Below, one piece after another: positions 57,320-64,000 of a stretch of 64,000 bases of DNA. The notes beneath the pieces were generated by a model. That model made no database searches. It saw nothing but the letters and a program-made list of their open reading frames with translations, and was not told where the DNA came from. Within the stretch, counting starts at the first letter, position 1, and each line of letters starts with the position of its first letter. Location: contig CM068370.1 in NCBI GenBank assembly GCA_034769895.1, forward strand, positions 43,512,844 through 43,576,843. The letters run 5' to 3'. Position numbers and translations under genes: made by a program. Origin of the DNA: Magicicada septendecula. Lineage: Eukaryota > Arthropoda > Insecta > Hemiptera > Cicadidae.

Positions 57320-59080
57320 TACACGCTATTCTACGAGTGACCAGATGCGCGACCATCTCTATCATTCCTTTGGTTTCGAGTTCTTATGCCACATGAAGAC
57401 AAGTGGGAATGATGTCTTCAAACCTGTCTCCTCCTCTAATCACGGGTTTCAATGCTTTTTCTGCTTCATCAACACCATTCTGTCTCTCACACACTCATTT
57501 TATTTTGCCACTTTTATGATCTTCAAGGCTCCAATAATTCCTTTATTATCTTTCAATCTCCTTATTGTCTTTCGTTTAGGTCTCTTACTATCTTTTTCGA
57601 ATTTGGGTTTTCATCTTGTCCTACTCACTGACCAAACTTAGCTTATTGTACCTCGCACTGTGCTCATTATTTATTGTTGCTTCTACCTCCTCAAGTGTGA
57701 GTATTTTGTATACTTCTTCCTCAATCATCTTCGGCGTTCATGTTTCTCTTATTATTCTCCTTTTAATGACCTGTGCTTTTCTTCCTTTGCATCATGTGAT
57801 TGCGTGTATCACCACTAGACCGATTACTATTTACAAAGGCTTATTTTTATATTTTTATTCAAATTATTGTACTTTATCAAAGCTGTGTATCTGTAATGTA
57901 CATCCCAACCAACTTGTATTCTGTAAATTTATTCAATGTATTCTCACATTTTGTTTATCAAATGTCGTTCCTAAGTACTTGAAACCTCTTGAAACGTATT
58001 GCTATCAAACGTACACCTGTATCGCCTTTGTCTTCTTTCTTCCCTCCAAAATCTTGTGCATTTGATTATCTCTTTATTGTGTCGAGTCTCTTCACTAGAG
58101 TTTCTATATTAATGGCGGAACCACTTACACAATATGCACTACATTCGAATTTCTGAATAAGGTTGTATACTGCCAACGACAAAGGTACATACAAATTCAT
58201 TTCATTAGTACAAGTAGGATTTGGGCCAAGTTTAAGTCTAAAACGTGAAGAAAGAGGAAATTCAGTATAAAATTTTACTTTGTAGTAATTAAAAGTAAAT
58301 AATTTACATTACTAACCATTTTAATATTTTAGCATTAATATTGTGAAAAATCAACTCGATAGAGCATACGAACAAACATTAACGTTACTGTAATTAGTAC
58401 TAAGTGTTTTAGGTAGGACGGTCTCGACTCAGCATTTAATGAGTACACTGAAAAGAATAAAAATATACTTTAAAAATATATCTTTGTAACGCTATGAAAA
58501 ATGGAAGATTATCATATCGGCTACTTTGTCTGTTAAAAAAAAATTTACATTTACGTGCAAGAAGGATCCTACTTCTAAGGAAAGGATGATAGATAATTTT
58601 TCGAACTTCAGGAAATGACGTGTAGTACCATTTGAATAAAATATGGGACATTTGTGTAAAGCCTAAAGTAATCAGAAATTGTCATCGCATTGAAACGTCA
58701 GTAAAATTTATATTTTTCTAGCTATATTCTTGAACACGATACCGATTACAACACGATAGGTTTTTTATAATACTTAGGACTAATTATGTAACAAAATGCG
58801 TGCCTTTTAGTTATTTAGCTGTTATCTGATAGAGGTAGCATTAATTGTCTATTTCCATTCTTTTTACTGATTCATTAAAAACACAAACTTCTTAGAAAGA
58901 TATCGCTTTCGACTGCTATTTTTATGTCTACCAAAATTATATTTTTATAGTTTGGCACTGTTTATATTCTGTCATATGTCAACAGTGTTTGCTACATTCC
59001 GTATGACATTCCATATATGTTAGAATACATCAATTAGGCTAATTTGGCTACACACGTAATAAACATTCCCAGACATAACC
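57320..59080. other. Gene-free stretch, nothing recognised
   Basis: Hydrophobic-looking frames at 57192-58065 have T-rich composition (F, L, S) without family features, and I do not call them genes. Confidence 0.5.
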
Positions 59081-59084
59081 AACA

Positions 59085-59450
59085 TGACACTAATAAACCA
59101 CATACCACGCAAGGGGACCATAATGAACATTTGGGAAAATTTACAAATATACAAACACACAACACAAAACAAACTAATACCTGAATAAATAAAAATCAAT
59201 ACAAAACATGACACAATTTTCAAAACACTCAACATCGAAAATACACAAAATACTAATACATACACCACAAGCACACACAATAATACCAATTTAAAGTACC
59301 AGAGACCAACAGGAAACCACAATAACAACCAACCAACACACAAGTACTTTACTAGACACAAAATCAGGAAGGCTGAAGATGGGAACATAATACTTCCCGA
59401 AACATGTTCCAAATAAGGAGAAAATATATTGAGGTAAATTCATTATAAAT
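59085..59450 (+). mobile_element. Single-arm relative of foldback C
   Basis: Matches the left arm and spacer of the 15.3-15.9 kb foldback over about 290 bases (AATACACAAAATACTAATAC, CAACAGGAAACCA, GGAAGGCTGAAGATGGGAAC). It extends further left than the 15 kb copy. It has one hammerhead-like core and no opposing arm. Confidence 0.75.
59371..59411 (+). ncRNA. Hammerhead-like ribozyme motif (59 kb relative of foldback C)
   Basis: CTGAAGA (59373-59379), helix II GGGAA/TTCCC, GAAA (59399-59402), self-complementary ACATGT, then U. Helix I has GG/CC next to the core. Confidence 0.5.
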
Positions 59451-59479
59451 ATTAAATATTTTATATATATATATACATA

Positions 59480-59725
59480 TATAATTTGTGATGTTATTCA
59501 ATTTGTTTCTTCTGCAAGTAGTATAATTTCGTATATTCTTTTTAACACCTGACGCACGTTTCACTGAAAAATATCAGTATCATCAGAGCTTTGTAAGTAA
59601 ATTTAAGAACAAACCTCTGATGATACTGATATTTTTCAGCGAAACGTGCGTCAGATGTTAAAAAGAATATACGAAATTATACTACTTGCAGAAGAAACAA
59701 ATTGAATAACATCACAAATTATATA
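59480..59725. mobile_element. Foldback element G, ~245 bp, nearly perfect arms
   Basis: Arms 59480-59589 and 59614-59725 (AATTTGTGATGTTATTCAAT... and complement) are nearly identical, with a 24-bp spacer. Each has CTGATGA...GAAACGTGCGTC: plus 59617-59623/59641-59644, minus 59586-59580/59562-59559. The outer flanks are AT-rich, so a target duplication cannot be judged. Confidence 0.8.
59612..59660 (+). ncRNA. Hammerhead-like ribozyme motif (foldback G, right arm)
   Basis: CTGATGA, helix II CTGA/TCAG, GAAA. Helix III is AC-GUGC-GU, a real 2-bp stem with a 4-base loop, then C at the cleavage position. Helix I has CT/AG, a 2-base bulge, then AAC/GTT. The minus-strand copy has a fuller helix II (ACTGA/TCAGT). 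This motif could act as a monomer. Confidence 0.65.
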
Positions 59726-59772
59726 ATTACTGCAAGAAACGTCGAGTTATTTATATAGAAAATATACATATA

Positions 59773-59782
<10 letters not shown>

Positions 59783-59816
<34 letters not shown>
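59783..59816. repeat. (TA)n microsatellite
   Basis: About 17 TA units following a short (TG)n. Confidence 0.97.
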
Positions 59817-59820
<4 letters not shown>

Positions 59821-59829
59821 TATTGCAAT

Positions 59830-60515
59830 TATAATTTATACCATCACTAACATCACAAACCAAATTGTTTTACTACTTAAAACAAACTATGTGCAAGTCC
59901 AAAGTCAAAATATGAAACAATAAGTACAATATTGACGTAAACAGTTTTAATTTATATAAACCAATGTGAAGATAATATAATTCCGGAAGACTTGTATGTA
60001 GTATTACTAATTATTTATAAAATGGATCGGTTAATAGTTGTTTCACAGAGAATTGTCAATATGTCTGTTAACTTAAATAGATTTGCTCATGGCATTAAAC
60101 AGGTAGGTGTAAAAACTGTTTTAAAAATTGAGGGAGTTTTTGGAGTTTTTTTAGTTTACGAGAATAAAACGAAAGAGGAATTTGCTTTTTATAACTTGGA
60201 ACATCAAATAAACTAAGAAACGAGTTTCTTACATCGGTAGGAAACGAATAATCTTCACATGTGTTTCCCAGGGGCGCAACATCAAAGGACCCCGACTTGG
60301 ATTTAGATTAGATGTTGTGATACCGAGGCGGAACCTACTCGCAGTACTGGCTAACTATACTCAGACGCTTACGTCAGTCATTCGCTTATATACATTTCAG
60401 TTTATTTCATGTATTATCAAAAAACTAATACACTCCTGTAACCTTCGTTCAATTATAAACAATAATATGTCCGCAAAAGCAAAAAACAATATCACGATAC
60501 ATTTTATTTACATTT
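59830..60515. other. Non-coding, nothing recognised
   Basis: One 74-codon frame at 59992-60216 reads like a small polypeptide (MSVNLNRFAHGIKQVGVKT...), but has no family resemblance and no conservation evidence. I leave it uncalled. Confidence 0.4.
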
Positions 60516-60568
60516 TAATGGAAATTTACCTCTTTTATCCGTCTAGTGCTTTTCCTTTTTTTATAGTT

Positions 60569-60606
60569 CACTACGCGTTTCTGAACATATGTCCCATCTT
60601 CAGGTG
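60569..60606 (-). ncRNA. Hammerhead-like ribozyme motif at the 3' side of PLE 2
   Basis: Minus strand: CAC (60606-60604), CTGAAGA (60603-60597), a hairpin with GGACAT/ATGTTC, GAAA (60581-60578), self-complementary ACGCGT (60578-60573), A at the cleavage position, then GTG (60571-60569), which pairs with CAC to form helix I. It partly overlaps the end of the endonuclease frame. Confidence 0.65.
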
Positions 60607-60845
60607 TATGTTATGTGTTTTTTAGGCAGATTTTCTTTAAAGCGTTTTATAAATCCTCTACTAGTCTGGCCAATGTAGAACTTATCGCAGTCATCGCATG
60701 TAATTTTATAAACGCCTGTTTTGTCTTCAGTTGATTTCGATGGTTCAGGTTGGAGTATTTTACTAACGTTGTTGTTAGTGTGGAATGACATTTTTATGTT
60801 TATTTTGTTAAATGTACTATTTAAATCTTTTTTTACAATTAAGTA
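60600..60845 (-). pseudogene. PLE 2 GIY-YIG endonuclease, N-terminal part
   Basis: The minus-strand frame reads NKINIKMSFHTNNNVSKIL, then a linker, then GVYKITCDDCDKFYIGQTSR, GFIKRFKENL and a stop at 60600. GVYK and YIGQT are the two halves of the nuclease motif, with C-x2-C between them; here they are not interrupted by a stop, unlike PLE 1. The first part matches the end of the Penelope RT (SFRTVNNLKNIF in PLE 1). The domain is cut short after about 40 residues. Confidence 0.85.
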
Positions 60846-60988
60846 TTAAATAATTAGTATTTAAAATTTAATTATCTGACGAACTTTACTGAGGGATTAC
60901 ACCTGAATACGCGACATATATCCACAAATACATAGTGAAATATAAAAAAAAGGAAAAGCCACTAGACGGATGGAAGAGGTAAATTTTT

Positions 60989-61230
60989 TTACTCATATAC
61001 GTATAAGTTCATTGGATACTGAAAGGATGAATTTAAAACTTAGTGAAGCGTATGGTTAGTGAAGTAATGACGTCTTCCATGCACATTCAGATAGAATACA
61101 TCAATTGCCTTTCTTTATCCTTTATAGTGGGTGACCGGAATGAGATTCGGTGAGAAGATAAGACACTTAGGATAAAGATACAGAAGACAAAAAAGAAAAT
61201 GGTCTCTGAAATAATTCGACCAGGCAGTAA
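60989..61230. other. Non-coding spacer
   Basis: Nothing recognised between PLE 2 and foldback element H. Confidence 0.5.
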
Positions 61231-61232
61231 GG

Positions 61233-61619
61233 ATGGTCAGTTTGTCTGAGCCTTCCACGGCCGGCGTCGTTGCTAGAATCTTGTCTTGCCGGCCGTGGAA
61301 GCCCGCAATCCAAAGCTATTAGTTGCAAACGTTTTGGCCATATTTTTGACGGCCATCTTCAGTGTATAAAGTTTGAAAAAGGCAAAAACTGACCGCGTTA
61401 TCACAGTCAGTAAACACGTTTTACGTTGATTATACATAATTAGTTTCCTTATTAGACATGTGACTGACTGTGATAACGCGGCCATTGTTACGCCTTGTTC
61501 AGACTTTATGCACTGAAGATGGTCGAAGTCAAAGGTACTGCCGAAACGTCTGCAACTAACAACTTTGGACCACAGCTTTGCAGCCCGGCAGGACAAGATT
61601 CTAGCAATGGACAGTTTGT
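61233..61619. mobile_element. Foldback element H with ~13-bp target duplication and opposed hammerhead-like cores
   Basis: ATGGTCAGTTTGT (61233-61245) and ATGGACAGTTTGT (61607-61619) flank the element (one mismatch). The left side carries the tail GCCTTCCACGGCCGGCGTC, the complement of the right-side tail of foldback D. Arms 61270-61413 and 61463-61607 follow (TTGCTAGAATCTTGTC and complement). Cores: plus CTGAAGA 61513-61519 with GAAA 61543-61546; minus CTGAAGA (tcttcag near 61362) with the G of GAAA lost. Open frames on the minus strand are by-products. Confidence 0.78.
61509..61554 (+). ncRNA. Hammerhead-like ribozyme motif (foldback H, right arm)
   Basis: Helix I pairs TGCA (61509-61512) with TGCA (61551-61554); CTGAAGA; a weak helix II of about two G-C pairs with a long loop; GAAA; ACGU and C at the cleavage position. 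Confidence 0.5.
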
Positions 61620-61924
61620 TTAGGTTAGCATAAACAATGTGGGAATAATAAGACGTGGCAAGGGAGCTAATGTGAGGCCTTGGAAAGTCTAAAAGGTGGC
61701 ATAATTGGAAATCAGAACTGGAAAACGAAAAAACGGATTCCCGATGAATGATGACGGAACCACCTACATTTGTGAAAGCGATATGCATTTCAACGCTTCA
61801 ATAGGCGTACTGTTTTTTTTTTAAGCATATATTTTCAAATTCGAATAGTATGTTAATGTTTATAAATGTATATACATTTTATGTAAACGTTTATGAATTC
61901 ATGTATTGTTTAATAAAATTTTCA

Positions 61925-62120
61925 AACAGAAATTGCACTGTTGCACATCACTATAGAAAAAATGGCCGATTAGCGCTTTCAAGCTTCACGGCTTATCGTC
62001 AGTACGGAAATACGTTTCCGGAATCACATTTCCGATCTGATGATGAGTGTTAAAGCTTGAAAGCGCTAATCAGGAATTGTTTCCTTCAGTGGTGTGCCAC
62101 AGTGTAATTTCTATTTGCGA
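61925..62120. mobile_element. Foldback element I, ~196 bp
   Basis: Arms 61925-61985 and 62050-62120 (GAAATTGCACTGTTGCAC..., GATTAGCGCTTTCAAGCTT and complements). The plus strand has CTGATGA (62037-62043) and GAAA (62059-62062); the minus strand has CTGACGA (62002-61996) and GAAA (61980-61977). Both are followed by self-complementary AGCGCT and A. No coding sequence and no clear target duplication. Confidence 0.7.
62034..62072 (+). ncRNA. Hammerhead-like ribozyme motif (foldback I)
   Basis: GAT before CTGATGA pairs with ATC after the cleavage position. Helix II is weak (AG..CTT). AGCGCT replaces the usual ACGT but keeps the self-complementary pattern with U16.1 then A. Confidence 0.45.
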
Positions 62121-62124
62121 TTGT

Positions 62125-63920
62125 AATCGCTTACGCAACTTTGTTAATTAAACATTTTAATTACACAATTTTTGAAGTCCTCATACAATTGAGCCACGTT
62201 TCCCTGCTGAGCCCCAAAAAACGTGACACACAAAATACACTAGAAATAATTAAAATACTACTACTACTAATATCTCCTTACTTACTACAAAATGTAGGCT
62301 ACTTAAAATAGCCATAATATCTACATAAATATCAAAGGGTGGGGTGTGAGTGCATTAAATAAATCTTAATATCACCAATCAGTGAGCAGAGAGGGCCACA
62401 GCCCGTTTATTTGAATTCAAAATGAGCCTCGAAATGTTTGCAATCATAAATCAGTCTGTGAAAAATTAATTATAACTTGATTAATTTAAATACCAAAAGA
62501 TTGTATACTGATCAAATAGTTTATTGAAATTTAACAGTTGCGTAAGTTAAAAGCAAGGTTACTCGACTAACAAGAACTAAATAGTATCATAAATCAATGC
62601 CAGTTTACAACAGGCAACATACAACATGCAAGCTATGAATCGTTCATGAAAGTTTTTGCATTATCTTACACCACAAAGTACTTGAATTAAAAGATATTAG
62701 TTTACGTCACCAAAGGTGAAAATTTGTTTTACTATTTCTTTGTTTTTTTTGCTGCAGAGTATCATTAATCATTACAGTTACTTGGTAGTTTGAAATGCTC
62801 CGTTCGTGGCCTGCCACAGCTCGTCGCGACGTCCGTGTGTTTTTTCAGTTCATGTCGTGCACTGATGTTGTGTCCATTCCGGAAGATCTTAAAAGGAAAA
62901 TGCTGCAAACGGGTTGATTGGTGTTCGGATTCCTTACTCCCGTAGGTCGAACCAAGCTATGAACTTGGTCATCGAGGCTTCCAGTTTAAAGGGAGCTGAA
63001 CGGGAGGCTCTGCTCACGAGGCGGTCTGTTGTACGACTGACATGAACTTGCCGGGGCAACGGTTTCGTTGTAGAGGACACGAGGCGTGACGTCAGGGAAC
63101 TTTGACCAATCAACGGATAATTTTCCGTCGCGAGCCTATTTAAACCTTATTTTATTTAAGTGGGTATAAACGGTTGTTGCATTCTACAGGAGTGCCGAAT
63201 AACTGCAACACAATAAAGACGGATTTTTCATTGATATACGGAGTTAGTTGCTATTATCGTGCTGTCCAATTCTGTCAGCTATCGCCACGTACAACGACTA
63301 TTATTATTTTATTTCTATTTTCTTTCCCAGTTCAGATGTTCATAACCTACGCCCCACTACTTTACGACTTCCCCCAACAAAAGGACAACTATTCTTAATT
63401 AGTACAAAGTATTTATATTGTTTATTGTCAAATGCATACTAATCAGTCTCAGAATTTAATCTGTTTATGTTAACAGTAAAACAGTAATATAAACAGGGTC
63501 TTGTAAATATTATAATTATTTTATTAGGTTAATAATTTTGAACACAATTTTACCTAGTCATAAATAATGTAACTGGGTACTTGTGTTGTACTATGCTTAT
63601 GTACAGGCAGTCTACATTTTGTGTTACAGAAGCGTGCGCGATTTCCTCGACCCAGTTGGCATGCGATTCCAGTTTCATTGGCCGACAATTTTATTGAAGG
63701 CAATAAAGCTACAGAAGCAGAGGCTTTATGGTTCAAAGGCTCGCTCAGTAATACAACAGTGATACTCTATATTGCCTCTCAGCAATACCATTCCATTTGT
63801 GCGCACAAAGTCCCAGTCCTAATACATAATTTATATACAGAGCAAACGTTAGAGTAGACAATGTGCAATGTCTCCTGTTTAACAATAGAAGTAGACAGTG
63901 TTTGGAATAAACTAATTAAA
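62125..63920. other. Gene-free stretch, nothing recognised
   Basis: 62790-63160 is richer in G+C, and a TATTTAAA-like word with a GGGTATAAACGG (~63163) could be a core promoter, but no transcript or coding sequence can be supported. Confidence 0.4.
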
Positions 63921-63921
63921 C

Positions 63922-64000
63922 TCCGGGCTGTTGGGGCGCGGTCCACTTGTGTCGTTACTCACAGCCGTTTCGGCCTCTTCTCTGGATTCCATCTTCAGTG
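63922..64000 (-). mobile_element. Partial foldback/PLE-family element, cut by the window end
   Basis: The minus strand starts CACTGAAGATGG (CTGAAGA 63998-63992), then GGCCGAAACGG (GAAA 63971-63968), GGACCGCGCCCCAACAGCCCGG. This is the same order as foldbacks D and H. The rest lies outside the window. Confidence 0.65.

Larger units (their letters stand above)
60521..60988 (-). mobile_element. Penelope-like element (PLE 2), short, with ~54-bp inverted ends
   Basis: AAATTTACCTCTTTTATCCG on the left (60522 on) and its near-complement on the right (60933-60987) give inverted ends of about 54 bp. Between them, on the minus strand, are a GIY-YIG remnant and a hammerhead-like motif, in the same order as in PLE 1. 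The reverse transcriptase is missing. No clear target duplication was seen. Confidence 0.8.

Noticed and set aside
57192..58065. Two 149-codon hydrophobic frames that could look like membrane proteins
   Set aside because: They overlap the end of the integrase-type transposon and a T-rich region; the F, L and S richness follows base composition.
59992..60216. Possible small gene of 74 codons
   Set aside because: No homology, splice context or codon evidence; such frames are expected by chance in a window this size.
61273..61788. 171-codon minus-strand ORF, one of the longest in the window
   Set aside because: It runs through both arms of foldback H into unrelated flank and shows no recognisable domain.
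63160..63180. Promoter (GGGTATAAACGG) of a host gene
   Set aside because: A TATA-like word alone, with no coding sequence downstream, is not enough in AT-rich DNA.

Overview
This is eukaryotic DNA. It is AT-rich, dominated by mobile elements, and almost certainly from an arthropod, most likely an insect with a large repeat-filled genome. The evidence is RTE-like LINE tails ending in GATGAT repeats, a Jockey-type LINE, Penelope-like elements, an arthropod-type Mutator-like transposase remnant, a Helitron-like element, an integrase-type DNA transposon and a long tandem satellite. No intact host gene, tRNA or rRNA was found. Nearly all coding-like sequence is decayed transposon protein. The species cannot be named from the sequence.

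Layout. 0.6-6.1 kb: LINE 3' fragments, a 62-bp minisatellite and a broken Mutator-like transposase. 6.1-10.4 kb: AT-rich, nothing recognised. 10.4-15.9 kb: a Helitron-like element with an internal 128-bp minisatellite, LINE tails, an unrecognised chimeric ORF and three inverted-repeat (foldback) elements. 15.9-20.3 kb: mostly empty, with a trinucleotide microsatellite and a 34-nt palindrome. 20.3-23.6 kb: a truncated Penelope-like element (PLE) with a hammerhead-like motif at its 3' side, then a rearranged Jockey-type LINE. 25.0-26.3 kb: two inverted LTR-like copies. 27.5-37.0 kb: 84 head-to-tail copies of a 113-bp satellite with nested higher-order structure. 37.3-44.2 kb: foldbacks, an integrase-type transposon with long inverted ends, a third LTR-like copy, a hAT-like element and a tandem duplication. 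45.2-52.0 kb: one nearly full-length but broken RTE-like LINE, several LINE tails and short tandem repeats. 52-56 kb: nothing recognised. 56.2-57.3 kb: a second integrase-type transposon. 59-62.1 kb: four more Penelope or foldback elements. The window ends inside another one.

Main observation. At least twelve sites carry a CUGAWGA-like box, a hairpin and then GAAA, followed in most cases by a short self-complementary stretch and a UH dinucleotide. This is the core of a type I hammerhead ribozyme. Two of these lie directly beside GIY-YIG remnants of Penelope-like elements. The rest sit in foldback elements without coding sequence, three of which have probable 13-14 bp target-site duplications and share a GC-rich tail. 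The simplest reading is a set of small non-autonomous families, each with paired, opposed hammerhead-like motifs, probably moved by Penelope machinery. Hammerheads in Penelope-like elements are already known; the paired foldback form and its diversity here deserve a closer look.
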